A DNA stretch of 64,000 nucleotides, taken from the NCBI RefSeq assembly GCF_018603435.1, contig NZ_CP075682.1, forward strand, positions 2,852,001-2,916,000, in the 5' to 3' direction. The stretch is from Chryseobacterium sp. ZHDP1 (GTDB taxonomy: Bacteria; Bacteroidota; Bacteroidia; Flavobacteriales; Weeksellaceae). A model generated the notes under the pieces. It was not told the origin of the DNA and ran no database searches. It saw nothing but the letters and a program-made list of their open reading frames with translations. Both the position numbers and the translations under genes were made by a program. Positions 43,878 through 53,177 of the stretch are shown piece by piece; within the stretch, counting starts at the first letter, position 1, and each line of letters begins with the position of its first letter.

Positions 43878-44503
43878 AACATTCCTTTTTTCTCCTGTTT
43901 CTTCTGATTTCGCTTAATGGTTTTGCTCAGAAATCAAAAATAGATTTCAAAGCGATAGAGAAAGACCTTAAAAGCGAAAAGTCTCAATACAACTACAACA
44001 AGCTGATTTTTAAATACAAAGCCTATCCGAAATCTTTAGATACGCTTGAAGCACAGCATCTTTACTACGGAAGAAATTTCAGGGAAAATCTGCTCTTTAC
44101 AACGGATGAAGCGTTTAAAAGCTTAGCCGATGTTTACAAAAATAATAATTTTGAGGACTGCATTAAACAGGGAAAAGCGTTGTATGATAAAGATCCTACC
44201 AATCTGGATATTCTGCTGATTCTTCTGAAAGCATATGACAGCATTAAAGACGGTGAAAATTTCCTGTATCATCTCAGTCAGTTCCGCGCGTTAACCGACG
44301 GAATGAAGTCTTCCGGAGACGGAAAAACAGAAAAAACACCGTATCTTGTGAATTCAGTAGGCGACGAATATATTCTGCTGAACATCCTGAATCTCGGAAA
44401 AGAATATACAAGAGGATCAAAATCCGCAAAAGACGGAATTCTTGATATCTGGGAAAAAGACGGTAATAAAGTTTACATCAAAGTATTATATATCGATTAT
44501 TAA
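43874..44503 (+). CDS. Secreted DUF4919-like protein
   Basis: The 209-residue protein has a signal peptide (MKHSFFLLFLLISLNGFAQ). It contains a helical, TPR-like middle (FKSLADVYKNNNFEDCIKQG, then DPTNLDILLILLKAYDSI) and a C-terminal beta segment (GILDIWEKDGNKVYIKVLYI). The pattern fits DUF4919, a Bacteroidota family of unknown function; I hold this family name with moderate confidence. It overlaps the upstream gene by 4 bp. Confidence 0.7.
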   Translation: MKHSFFLLFLLISLNGFAQKSKIDFKAIEKDLKSEKSQYNYNKLIFKYKAYPKSLDTLEAQHLYYGRNFRENLLFTTDEAFKSLADVYKNNNFEDCIKQGKALYDKDPTNLDILLILLKAYDSIKDGENFLYHLSQFRALTDGMKSSGDGKTEKTPYLVNSVGDEYILLNILNLGKEYTRGSKSAKDGILDIWEKDGNKVYIKVLYIDY

Positions 44504-44530
44504 TCACAAAAAAATTTAAACACCAAATTA

Positions 44531-45817
44531 GTGGAATTATACTATTCATTTTCAGCCTTAATTGTTTTAGCATCCATATTTTCATACCTTAATTACAGAT
44601 TTCTGAAGCTTCCGAGTACCATCGGAATTATGGTGATCGCCATTGTGGTTTCCATATTTTTAGTTTCCTTCGGAGAAACGGTTTTGCCGATAACTTTCGG
44701 ACATCTTCACAATTTAATGACCGGGATCGACTTTACAGAAGTTCTGATGGGAGCCATGCTAAATTTCCTTCTGTTTGCGGGAGGAATTCATATTAATATC
44801 GACGATCTCAAAGAGCAGTTTGTTCCTGTCGTGATTTTTTCAACGGCAGGAGTCGTGATTTCTACCTTTGTGGTGGGTTTCGGCATGTATTATCTGTTGC
44901 CTCTTGTCGGGATTTCTCTCCCTTTCATCTACTGTCTGCTTTTTGGCGCACTGATCTCTCCTACCGATCCGGTTGCTGTTCTCAGTATCTTAAAACAGGC
45001 AAATGTTTCAAAATCTCTGGAAACCAAAGTTGCCGGAGAATCGCTTTTTAATGACGGGATGGCGGTTGTGGTTTTCACAGTTGTTCTTCAGCTTGCGATA
45101 GGAAACAAAGTAACGCTGAATATGGAAAGCATCGGTCTGTTATTGCTGAAAGAAGCAGGCGGCGGACTTTTACTCGGCGTTGTTCTGGGGTGGATTACTT
45201 CCCGACTGATGCGTGAAGTGGACGATTATATTATTTCCGTACTGGTGACGCTTTCTGTAGTCATGGGAGGTTATCTTATTGCAAGACAGATGCATATTTC
45301 GGGACCTTTAACCATGGTTGCCGCCGGATTGTTCATGGGTAATTTTAATGTAAAATTCAAAATGAAATCTGTAACACAGGATTATCTGATCAAATTCTGG
45401 GAACTTATCGACGAAATCCTGAATGCTGTTCTATTTCTTTTTATCGGATTTGAGTTACTGATGATCAAAGACTTAAGCCATTATATGATTCCGGGATTAG
45501 TAGCGATTGCCGTAGTTTTACTGGCAAGGTTTATTTCAATTTGGGGACCTACCAAATTTATGTCTTTCAGAACAAGATTCAGTCCGCAAACGGTAAAAGT
45601 TTTGGTTTGGGGAGGAATTCGCGGCGGAGTTTCGATTGCTCTGGCTCTTTCTATTCCGAAAAATGAAAACAGTACGATTGTTTTAAGCATTACTTACTGT
45701 GTAGTTGTATTTTCGATTATTGTTCAGGGACTTACGATTGCCAAAGTTGCCAATCCAAAGAAGATTGCAAAAGAAGAAGAGGAACAGGAAGGTGTTGCTT
45801 TACATAATGTTGACTAA
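44531..45817 (+). CDS. CPA1-family Na+/H+ antiporter (NhaP-type)
   Basis: The 428-residue inner-membrane protein has about twelve helices and exchanges H+ for Na+ or K+. Family landmarks are the first-half TM5-like motif [17 protein letters not shown], the [16 protein letters not shown] motif (ion-binding Asp) and the later [17 protein letters not shown]. The start is a GTG at 44531; no better ATG fits the first helix. It stands 27 bp after the DUF4919-like gene, so co-transcription is possible. Confidence 0.92.
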   Translation: MELYYSFSALIVLASIFSYLNYRFLKLPSTIGIMVIAIVVSIFLVSFGETVLPITFGHLHNLMTGIDFTEVLMGAMLNFLLFAGGIHINIDDLKEQFVPVVIFSTAGVVISTFVVGFGMYYLLPLVGISLPFIYCLLFGALISPTDPVAVLSILKQANVSKSLETKVAGESLFNDGMAVVVFTVVLQLAIGNKVTLNMESIGLLLLKEAGGGLLLGVVLGWITSRLMREVDDYIISVLVTLSVVMGGYLIARQMHISGPLTMVAAGLFMGNFNVKFKMKSVTQDYLIKFWELIDEILNAVLFLFIGFELLMIKDLSHYMIPGLVAIAVVLLARFISIWGPTKFMSFRTRFSPQTVKVLVWGGIRGGVSIALALSIPKNENSTIVLSITYCVVVFSIIVQGLTIAKVANPKKIAKEEEEQEGVALHNVD

Positions 45818-45832
45818 ACCATTAATTATCAA

Positions 45833-46552
45833 ATGAGTATAATTTTAAAAGAAATAAAAGAAGCTTTAAATGAGCTTTCAATTCCGGAAAAAGCAGATTC
45901 TTCTGCTAAATTTTTCAAAAACGGAAAAGGAGAATATGGAGAAGGCGATCTGTTTTTAGGAGTAAAAGTTCCGGATCAGCGTTCTGTTGCAAAAGAATTC
46001 TATGCCAGAATTTCGATGGAGGAACTCAGCAAATTACTGTCTTCCCAATATCATGAACACAGATTGACGGCTTTATTCATGTTAATTTCTAAATTTGAAA
46101 AAACAAAGGATAAAGCGGCAAAAGATGACATTGTGGAATTTTGTCTGAATCACTTACAGCACATTAATAACTGGGATCTGGTAGATTCAAGCTGTTATAA
46201 AATTCTGGGACGCTATGCTTTTGAAAATCAGAAAGATGAATTACTGAGAACGCTTTCAGATTCTGAAGAAATGTGGCACAAAAGAATAGCTGTTGTAGGA
46301 ACGATGCATTATGTGAAAAAAGGATCGTTTGATCTTACCAAAGAATTTGTTACCAAAAATCTTAAACACACCCATGATCTGATGCACAAAGCCAACGGAT
46401 GGCTGCTTCGCGAAATGGGAGAAAAAAACGAAGCGGAATTAATTAATTTCCTGAATACACATTACAAAGAAATGCCCAGAACGAGTCTTCGGTACGCTAT
46501 AGAAAAACTGGACGAAGATCTCCGGCAGGATTATCTGAAAGGCAGAATTTAA
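45833..46552 (+). CDS. DNA alkylation repair protein (AlkC/AlkD HEAT-repeat family)
   Basis: The 239-residue, all-helical protein resembles AlkD, a glycosylase that removes bulky or charged alkylated bases without flipping them. Visible family segments are KVPDQRSVAKEFYARIS, EHRLTALFMLISKF, INNWDLVDSSCYKILGRYA (active-site region with Asp) and MHKANGWLLREMGEKNEAEL. It follows the antiporter by 15 bp. Confidence 0.9.
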   Translation: MSIILKEIKEALNELSIPEKADSSAKFFKNGKGEYGEGDLFLGVKVPDQRSVAKEFYARISMEELSKLLSSQYHEHRLTALFMLISKFEKTKDKAAKDDIVEFCLNHLQHINNWDLVDSSCYKILGRYAFENQKDELLRTLSDSEEMWHKRIAVVGTMHYVKKGSFDLTKEFVTKNLKHTHDLMHKANGWLLREMGEKNEAELINFLNTHYKEMPRTSLRYAIEKLDEDLRQDYLKGRI

Positions 46553-46587
46553 AACAACAACTTTATTTAACCGCAAAAAACTCAAAT

Positions 46588-47256
46588 ATGAAAAACATTA
46601 TTAAAAAGATGTTCTTATTATTGCCACTGTTTCTTCTTACAAGCTGTTTTGATATTTTAGATAAAATCAACGTAAAAGCAGATGGCAGCGGAGAATATTC
46701 ACTTATTCTGAACGCCAGTAAAAGCAAGACACGGTTGGCTTCCATCTCGAAAATGGAAACAATTAACGGTAAAAAAGTTCCCAAAAGGTCTGAAATTGAA
46801 GCTAAAATTAATGAAGCGGCAAGAATTTTTAAAGCAACTCCCGGAATTTCGAATGTGAAGACTTCAATGGATTTTGATAACTACATTATCAAACTAAGCT
46901 GTAACTTCAAGAAAATTGAAAACATCAATGCCGGACTGGAACAGCTGAAAGCGAAAAACATCGTTGGAAAAATGGTTCCGGTACAGCTTTACAGTCAGAG
47001 TCCGGAGAAAAAAACATTCACCAGAAATAAAGTGAGCAGTTTTAAAAACGATTACGACAAGATGAACAAAGCGGATAAGGAAGTCTTTAACGATGCGAAA
47101 TATACTTCCGTAATGCAGTTTGAGAATACCATAAAAGCTCAGACCAATAATTCTTACCTGCTTTCTCCGAACAAAAAAGCGGTAAAACTGGAGGCCAACG
47201 TTCTGGATTTTATCCTTCAGAAAAAACAATTACAAAATACCATTCTCTTTCAATAA
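46588..47256 (+). CDS. Lipoprotein of unknown function, first gene of an envelope trio
   Basis: The 222-residue protein has a lipobox (LLPLFLLTSCFD, Cys near residue 19). It then has a beta-rich domain opening with INVKADGSGEYSLILNASKS, a pattern seen in other Bacteroidota lipoproteins that start with a DGSG strand. No named family is recognised. Two more genes with related-looking biology follow 15 bp and 69 bp-scale gaps or less, so it is likely an operon of envelope proteins. Confidence 0.7.
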   Translation: MKNIIKKMFLLLPLFLLTSCFDILDKINVKADGSGEYSLILNASKSKTRLASISKMETINGKKVPKRSEIEAKINEAARIFKATPGISNVKTSMDFDNYIIKLSCNFKKIENINAGLEQLKAKNIVGKMVPVQLYSQSPEKKTFTRNKVSSFKNDYDKMNKADKEVFNDAKYTSVMQFENTIKAQTNNSYLLSPNKKAVKLEANVLDFILQKKQLQNTILFQ

Positions 47257-47271
47257 TTTCAATCGACAACC

Positions 47272-49326
47272 ATGAAATCTATTTTACAAAAAACACAAAT
47301 TTTACTTTTACTTTTTGCTTTCAGCTCCATCTTTTCGCAACAGAAAATGAAGCTTCCGAAGGACGTTCTTTTTTATATGGAAATTAACGGAAAGCAACTT
47401 AACCAGAAAATCAACTGGCAGAAACTGAATCCTTTTCTGCTTGAAGTAGCCAAAGAAGATAAAGAAAAACAGGCTTCGTGGAACGATTATTCCAAAACTG
47501 GGATAAAATATGATGCCACACAATATCATTACGCCAATTTCAACGATTCCGTAAAGACATATACCGCTCATTTTCTGCTGGATAACAAAGAAAAATTTCA
47601 GGAATTCATTAATTCATCCAAGAAAAAAGGACTGGAAATTTCGAAACGAAAAAATTACTCTTACGTTAATCTCGATGATGAATTGTTTGTTGCATGGAAT
47701 GATAAGCAAGCGGTTCTGAAATTAATCAGCTATGAAAAACCTTATAAAATCGACTGGAATGATGAAGCAACAATGACAGACAGTGCCGCTGCAACAATTG
47801 ACAGTGCGGCAATTGTTATGGACAGCGCAGCCGTTGCGGTTGACAGCGCATACGCAGAAAAAGCATTCGATTACAAGGAAGAGATCAAATATCTGAAAGA
47901 TGACATTCAGTATCTAAAGGAAGACATTAAAGAATACAAGGCCGAAATTGCCAAGAAAGAAAAAGACATTAAATATCTGGAAAAGCATCACAAATATCCG
48001 GAAGAAGAAAAAGATTCCAGTGACAAAAATTATTCTGAAAAAGAAAGCGAATACACTCTTCCGCATATGGAGGAAGAAATGAGTGAGGAAACGGAAGAAG
48101 ACAGCACTTATCAGAAGAAAATGGACTCTCTGAAGATCGAAAAGTTTAAAATTACCAAGAAACTGGCGGAAAAGGATTTTGATGATTATTTCAGCTCTGC
48201 GCCGGAGCTCGATGTTTCCAAAGAAATATTGTCTTTCCGGGATGCGGATTCTGATGTTTTTGTGTATACGGATTATGGAAGAATCGTAAATAACGGAGCA
48301 TACGGTAAAATTATGAGCCACTACCCTTTCGGAAATCTTATGGGGAAAGCATACAATTCCAATTCTTCTTATAATCTGTATTTTGATAACGATAAAGTAA
48401 GACTGGTGAACAGTTATCAGCATAAAAATGAGGCGGTTCAGAAGAGCATCAATTCTGTTTACAGAGGGAAAAAGAATAAAAAGCTGACGGCTCTCATCAA
48501 CGATAAAAGCATCGGATATTATGCCATTAATGTAGACGGAAATAAGTATTTTGATCTGATGTACAGCCTGTTGAAAGATTCCGGAGAAGGCGATTATCAG
48601 AAAGAAATGGAACTTTTAATGGAAACCATGAAGATTGTTCTGGATGAAAAGGCCATTACCAAGATCGCACCAGGAAACGGAATTTTCGTCCTTAACGAAC
48701 TGAAATCCAAAACCGTAGAATACACGGATTATGAATACGATGATGATTATAATGAAAAGGAAGTGAAGAAAACCAAAGAAATCGCTGTTCCGAATTTCAC
48801 GTTTGCTTTTGCTACGGAAAATGAAGGGTACTGGAACCGTATTTTCGATATGCTGACCACGAATAAAGTAACGGCTAAGAAATTCTCTAAAAACGGAGAT
48901 TTCTATGCCTTCAGTGAAGGAAAAAATGACGGATATTTCGACAAGTTATTCTTTACGGTAAAGGACGGAATTGTCTACACAACGACCTCAACAGAGAATA
49001 TTTCAGCTAAAAACCAGTCGGAAATCTCTGAAAAATGGGCAAAAGATTCGGCGAAATATCCTTTGTCGGGAAGGTTTGACATCCAAAAACTAATGGTTGG
49101 ACTTGAGAAAGAGTTTAAAACTCCGTCGGAAAGAAAAACGCTGGATCTTCTGAAGAAAAATCTGGGCGAAGTGTATTTTAAAACAGAAGCCAAAGGAGAA
49201 AAAATAGAAACAGAAGTTAATTACAATATTAAAAATGCTTCGGAAAACAGTTTAATGTATTTCTTCGATGTTTTTGATGAAGTATATAAAATGAAAGAAT
49301 CTGATAAAAAGCAGCCTATTTTATAA
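47272..49326 (+). CDS. Secreted protein with DSAA repeats and a coiled coil (684 aa)
   Basis: A signal peptide (MKSILQKTQILLLLFAFSSI, cleaved before QQKMKLP) leads into a beta/alpha domain about the length of DUF4836-like proteins. Around residues 165-195 there are repeated DSAA units (TDSAAATIDSAAIVMDSAAV). They are followed by a strongly charged coiled coil (~200-240, EEIKYLKDDIQYLKEDIKEY) and an acidic linker to ~285. The rest is folded and ends in a hydrophilic tail. The next gene starts on the last base of its stop (TAATG), so translation is coupled. Confidence 0.7.
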   Translation: MKSILQKTQILLLLFAFSSIFSQQKMKLPKDVLFYMEINGKQLNQKINWQKLNPFLLEVAKEDKEKQASWNDYSKTGIKYDATQYHYANFNDSVKTYTAHFLLDNKEKFQEFINSSKKKGLEISKRKNYSYVNLDDELFVAWNDKQAVLKLISYEKPYKIDWNDEATMTDSAAATIDSAAIVMDSAAVAVDSAYAEKAFDYKEEIKYLKDDIQYLKEDIKEYKAEIAKKEKDIKYLEKHHKYPEEEKDSSDKNYSEKESEYTLPHMEEEMSEETEEDSTYQKKMDSLKIEKFKITKKLAEKDFDDYFSSAPELDVSKEILSFRDADSDVFVYTDYGRIVNNGAYGKIMSHYPFGNLMGKAYNSNSSYNLYFDNDKVRLVNSYQHKNEAVQKSINSVYRGKKNKKLTALINDKSIGYYAINVDGNKYFDLMYSLLKDSGEGDYQKEMELLMETMKIVLDEKAITKIAPGNGIFVLNELKSKTVEYTDYEYDDDYNEKEVKKTKEIAVPNFTFAFATENEGYWNRIFDMLTTNKVTAKKFSKNGDFYAFSEGKNDGYFDKLFFTVKDGIVYTTTSTENISAKNQSEISEKWAKDSAKYPLSGRFDIQKLMVGLEKEFKTPSERKTLDLLKKNLGEVYFKTEAKGEKIETEVNYNIKNASENSLMYFFDVFDEVYKMKESDKKQPIL

Positions 49327-50555
49327 TGAAAAAGAAACTTTTTGCCTTCGTTTTTTTACTTTTTGCGGGGATGATGTATTTCGTTTTTTACCATAAACAA
49401 AATACGAAGATTTTTTCTCCGCAGGAAGCAGATGCAATCATTCTGATTGATACAAAAAAGCTGACAAGAGAATATGTTTACAGTCTTGCAGGGCATCCTT
49501 CTTTATGGTTTCGAAGCAAAGAGAAAAATACAATATCTTTTAAAGAATCGGGAGTGAAAATTCCCGATTTTTTACAGGCTTTTCATCTGAAAAATTCAAA
49601 AGTTTCGAACTGGTACAGTGTTTTTGAACTGGAAGACACGAAGACTTTTTTATTGTTTCTGAAACAGCAGAAGTTTACGGATCTGGGAAATCAGGTATTC
49701 AGGAAAGATCAGGTTTATATTAAAATTTTTGGAGGAAACCTTATTATCGGAAGTTCCAGTGATGATTTTGAGCGAATTAACAACCAGTTATTTCACAGTT
49801 CTCAGGCAAATCTTTTTGATGCAGACGCGCTCGTTACCAATGGATTGGGAAGCATTATTCTGAACACAAAAAAAGGCAGCCACAATCTTTCTGTCGAATT
49901 AAGACACGATGAAATTGAAATCAGAAATCAGTCTGATTATTACGATCCCTCTCCTGCTATTTCAAGACTATTGAAGACCGATTCTTTTTTAGAGACAGAA
50001 CTTAATGCTGAAAATATTAAAAACTTCACCTTTCTTTTTGACAAAACTTTTGCAGATTCTTCATCTATCAGTAAGCTAAAAGCTTCTGTACATCTGGAAG
50101 AGGTGAATGACACGATTATTACCTACAGCTACGATGACAATTTTAATGAAGTTGAAAAGAAAACATTTCAAAAGATCATTCAACCGAATTATATCATTGA
50201 TTTTCAAAGCTTAAACCCTGAAAAGACAGAACTGTATTTTCAGAATAAAAAATGGATCAATGCCCAGAAACAGTTCACAGCAATTCCTTTTCAGCCTAAC
50301 CTCATCACTCAGAAAAGCAAAGGTTTTGAAATAAAATCTACAAGAAAACCAATTCAGCAGTCTTTCAATCTGAATGAAAATTATATTTTTGTAAAAAATA
50401 ATCCGTTATTGCTGTCTTTTTTAAAAACATTATCACCTAAGGAAAAGAAAATGATTTCCGATATTGATTATATTTTTTACGGAAACAGAGATCAGGATTA
50501 TTGTCTGAAAGTACAGTTTAAAAAAGATGACCTTCCTTTGATTTTAAGGTGGTAA
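49326..50555 (+). CDS. Membrane-anchored or secreted protein of unknown function (409 aa)
   Basis: An N-terminal hydrophobic segment (FAFVFLLFAGMMYFVFYHK) anchors or exports the protein; the rest is periplasmic. The start DAIILIDTKKLTREYVYSLA parallels the start of the upstream 684-aa protein (VLFYMEINGKQLNQKI), so the two may be distant relatives with the same fold. No family name is recognised. It overlaps the upstream gene by one base. Confidence 0.65.
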   Translation: MKKKLFAFVFLLFAGMMYFVFYHKQNTKIFSPQEADAIILIDTKKLTREYVYSLAGHPSLWFRSKEKNTISFKESGVKIPDFLQAFHLKNSKVSNWYSVFELEDTKTFLLFLKQQKFTDLGNQVFRKDQVYIKIFGGNLIIGSSSDDFERINNQLFHSSQANLFDADALVTNGLGSIILNTKKGSHNLSVELRHDEIEIRNQSDYYDPSPAISRLLKTDSFLETELNAENIKNFTFLFDKTFADSSSISKLKASVHLEEVNDTIITYSYDDNFNEVEKKTFQKIIQPNYIIDFQSLNPEKTELYFQNKKWINAQKQFTAIPFQPNLITQKSKGFEIKSTRKPIQQSFNLNENYIFVKNNPLLLSFLKTLSPKEKKMISDIDYIFYGNRDQDYCLKVQFKKDDLPLILRW

Positions 50556-50569
50556 AAAAATAAAAATCA

Positions 50570-50908
50570 ATGGATGCTTCGCATATTGCCTTACTGAAAA
50601 CGCTTACACATTATTTCCTGCATTTCGTTTTTCCGGTGTTTATTGCTTTACTGTTTTACAGGGAAAACTGGAAGAAAGTGTACCTTATTCTTCTGGCAAC
50701 GATGCTGGTAGATTTGGATCATCTTTTTGCAGATCCTATTTTTGATCCTAACCGCGGAAGCATCGGTTTTCATTTTTTACATTCCTATTACGCCATTGCA
50801 GTATATTTTTTGATGCTTTTCTTTAAAGGAAATATAAGGATTATAGCCATTGGACTACTGTTTCATATGTTGACGGATTTTCAGGATTTTTATTTCTGGA
50901 GCCATTAA
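50570..50908 (+). CDS. DUF6122 family membrane protein
   Basis: The 112-residue protein is mostly hydrophobic, with four short helices and conserved-looking His/Asp residues near the membrane edge: LTHYFLHFVFP, MLVDLDHLFADPIFDP, GFHFLHSYYAIA and FHMLTDFQDFYFWSH. The pattern is that of DUF6122, and more loosely of LexA-binding/metal-dependent YdjM-type membrane hydrolases. The function is unknown. It lies 14 bp after the preceding gene. Confidence 0.85.
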   Translation: MDASHIALLKTLTHYFLHFVFPVFIALLFYRENWKKVYLILLATMLVDLDHLFADPIFDPNRGSIGFHFLHSYYAIAVYFLMLFFKGNIRIIAIGLLFHMLTDFQDFYFWSH

Positions 50909-50973
50909 AATACCATTAATATTTTCTTTCGACATTTCAAAAGTCATCGATTTTTTGTATTTTAGGAACAGTT

Positions 50974-52044
50974 ATGAAATTGAAAGAATTTTTACATTAT
51001 ACGTATATTTTTCCCATTCTCGCAGTTGGTTATTATTTTTCCGGACTTATAGGGACGGGTGTTCTGTCTGATGTAATTGCCGGAATTTTATTAACGGGCA
51101 GTGTTTTATCTGCAGTGCATCACGCGGAAGTTGTCGCACATAAAGTAGGTGAACCTTTCGGAACTATTATCCTTGCGCTGTGTATCACAATCATTGAAGT
51201 TGCGCTGATTATTTCGCTGATGGTTGCGGGAGGAGATCAGGCGATTACGCTTGCAAGAGATACGGTTTTCGCCGCGGTAATGCTTATTCTCAACGGAATT
51301 TTAGGAATCTGTATTTTGGTGGGCGGCGTGAAATATTACGAACAGTTTTTCGCAAGAACTTCCGCTACAACTTATCTGGCTAGTATTGTTTCTATTCTCA
51401 TGTTGACTTTGGTTCTCCCGAATTTCACTTCCAGCGTAAACGGGCCTTTTTATAATCAGGCACAGTTAATTTTTGTTTCTATTGCCTGTCTGGTGATTTA
51501 TGGTGTCTTTCTGATGGTTCAGACGATCCGTCACAGAAATTATTTTATTGTTCCTGAAGAGCAATCAGAAGAAAATTATATTCCTTCGGTTTCAAAAACG
51601 GCAATCAGTTTTACTTTTCTGGTGATTTGTCTGGCGATTGTTGTGATGATGGCAAAAGGACTTTCTGCCACAATTGAAAATATGGTGCAGAGTTTGGGCG
51701 CTCCAAAATCTCTGGTCGGAGTCATTATCGCGGCGGTAGTTCTGCTTCCGGAAGGTGTTGCGGCGATTCGGGCGGCTCGAAGCAACCAGATCCAGTCGAG
51801 TTTAAATCTTGCTCTGGGTTCTGCTTTAGCAAGTATCGGACTTACGATTCCTGCGGTTTCTGTGGTTTGTATCCTGTATGATATTCCGCTGGTTTTAGGT
51901 CTGGACAAGAAAGATATTATTCTGCTTTCTCTTTCTGTTTTTATCGTGATGCTTTCTTTAAGCCGCGGAAAAACAAATATTCTCTACGGAACGGTTTTAT
52001 TGGTAAACCTTGCAGCCTACATTTTCACGGTAATTGTGCCTTAA
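50974..52044 (+). CDS. ChaA-type Ca2+/H+ (Na+/H+) antiporter
   Basis: The 356-residue protein has about eleven helices in two inverted repeats. Each repeat carries the acidic motif of the CaCA superfamily: GTIILALCITIIEVALIISL in the first half and VVLLPEGVAAIRAARSNQIQ in the second. Such proteins extrude calcium or other cations in exchange for protons. It is a single gene, convergent with the haemoglobin gene. Confidence 0.9.
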   Translation: MKLKEFLHYTYIFPILAVGYYFSGLIGTGVLSDVIAGILLTGSVLSAVHHAEVVAHKVGEPFGTIILALCITIIEVALIISLMVAGGDQAITLARDTVFAAVMLILNGILGICILVGGVKYYEQFFARTSATTYLASIVSILMLTLVLPNFTSSVNGPFYNQAQLIFVSIACLVIYGVFLMVQTIRHRNYFIVPEEQSEENYIPSVSKTAISFTFLVICLAIVVMMAKGLSATIENMVQSLGAPKSLVGVIIAAVVLLPEGVAAIRAARSNQIQSSLNLALGSALASIGLTIPAVSVVCILYDIPLVLGLDKKDIILLSLSVFIVMLSLSRGKTNILYGTVLLVNLAAYIFTVIVP

Positions 52045-52085
52045 ATCTAAAAAAAATTAAACCTAAAGCGCAGAACTTTAAACCA

Positions 52086-52466
52086 TTAGAGTCTTCTTGC
52101 GAGTTCCATTTTGAAAGCCATTAATTTGGCAATATTTTCAGATTTGTAAATTGCCAGATCTGCGTTTTCGCCCACAAAATTTTCTTCAACCGTTGTTTTC
52201 CAGAGATTCAGCCAACGATCGAAATGATGCTGTTCTATCGCCTTAATTTCATTGATCGGAAAATGAACGCCCATCGGATTTCCTTTGTACGACATCTGTC
52301 CGAAAAGAATGGATTCCCAAAACGAATACATCTTCGGCAAATGACTGTCCCAGTTTACTTTAGCAATATCATTAAAGAAAAATGCAATGATCTCATCTTT
52401 AACGACTTTGGCATAAAACGAATTCACCAGATATTCAATATCTTCTCTTGATTCTAATTTTTTCAT
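52086..52466 (-). CDS. Group III truncated haemoglobin
   Basis: This 126-residue haem protein belongs to the 2-over-2 globin class. Landmarks are YFNDIAKVNWDSHLPKMYSF-like sequence near the start (here FFNDIAKVNWDSH), the region WESILFGQMSYKGNPMGVH preceding the proximal His, and HFDRWLNLWKTTVEENF. Group III members are thought to bind oxygen or peroxide-type ligands in low-oxygen conditions. It is convergent with the antiporter gene, with 41 bp between them. Confidence 0.92.
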   Translation of the reverse strand: MKKLESREDIEYLVNSFYAKVVKDEIIAFFFNDIAKVNWDSHLPKMYSFWESILFGQMSYKGNPMGVHFPINEIKAIEQHHFDRWLNLWKTTVEENFVGENADLAIYKSENIAKLMAFKMELARRL

Positions 52467-52574
52467 ACACCAAAGTTAGCATAAAATTGTGTGGGAATGT
52501 TTTGTGGCTGGGTTGATACATTTCAGGTTTGGGATTTTGTTTATTCGTTAGAATTGTACACAATTATCTGCAGG

Positions 52575-52787
52575 TTATATTAATTTGTTGTCAGATAAAA
52601 AACTCACTAAATCTTCAATGCTTTTAAGATATTTTCCAGATATTCTTTTTTTATTGATATATAACTCGATCTGATTTGAAGTATCAAAAAACAATTCTAC
52701 AGATTTATTTTCTTGAAATTGATATGTTAAAAAACTAACTTCTATCCATCCGTTTTTTATTAAATATTCTGTAAAAGAGTTCTTCAT
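52575..52787 (-). CDS. Small protein of unknown function (70 aa)
   Basis: The 70-residue soluble protein begins MKNSFTEYLIKNGWIEVSFL and contains a central beta pair (VELFFDTSNQIELYINKKR) and a C-terminal helix. No family is recognised. It directly follows an immunity-gene relic on the same strand and could be a remaining piece of a toxin/immunity cassette, but only the context suggests this. Confidence 0.5.
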   Translation of the reverse strand: MKNSFTEYLIKNGWIEVSFLTYQFQENKSVELFFDTSNQIELYINKKRISGKYLKSIEDLVSFLSDNKLI

Positions 52788-52802
52788 TTTAATAAATTAA
52801 TT

Positions 52803-53094
52803 CTAACAATATCTTCCCGCTTCGTATTCCTGAATGTAATATTCGATCGTATTGCCAGAGCCAAATTCTATAATTTCTCCATCAATATTTTTGACTAAAA
52901 TGGAACATTTCCAAGTAATGTATTATACTTTTCATCTCTTGTCTCATAAAATTTTTTGCTCACATAGAAAAAAATCATTCCATAATTTTTTTAATAGTAG
53001 CTTCTTTGAAAAGAGAAAGCTTAATCCCGGATTTTTCACTGGATTTATCAATATGATCTTCAGCAATCCGGTTGATTTCCTGTTCTGTTAACAT
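52803..53094 (-). pseudogene. Broken YrhB/Imm35-like immunity gene
   Basis: The minus strand reads MLTEQEINRIAEDHIDKSSE from the ATG at 53094 and stops soon after an ATTIKKIME stretch. In another frame it continues with FYVSKKFYETRDEKYNTLLG, and after a third frame change with LVKNIDGEIIEFGSGNTIEY and a final YIQEYEAGRYC. In this order the blocks resemble the YrhB / Imm35 domain (a short helix, a YxNS-like strand, GNxP, then a strand-turn GEI and YYI). Two frameshifts make it a pseudogene. Imm35 proteins protect against peptidase-type toxins. Confidence 0.6.
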
Positions 53095-53140
53095 AAGTTG
53101 TTTTCCAGTTTTTACGATTTTAATTTACGAAAAGCAAAAA

Positions 53141-53163
53141 GATTGCCTCTTTCTGAGACAACC
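53141..53163 (-). terminator. Terminator of the 53178-58549 operon
   Basis: On the minus strand GGTTGTCTC pairs with GAGGCAATC (two G-T pairs) around a 5-nt loop, followed by TTTTTGC. It lies just after the last gene. Confidence 0.65.
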
Positions 53164-53177
53164 TATTTTGTTCTTAT

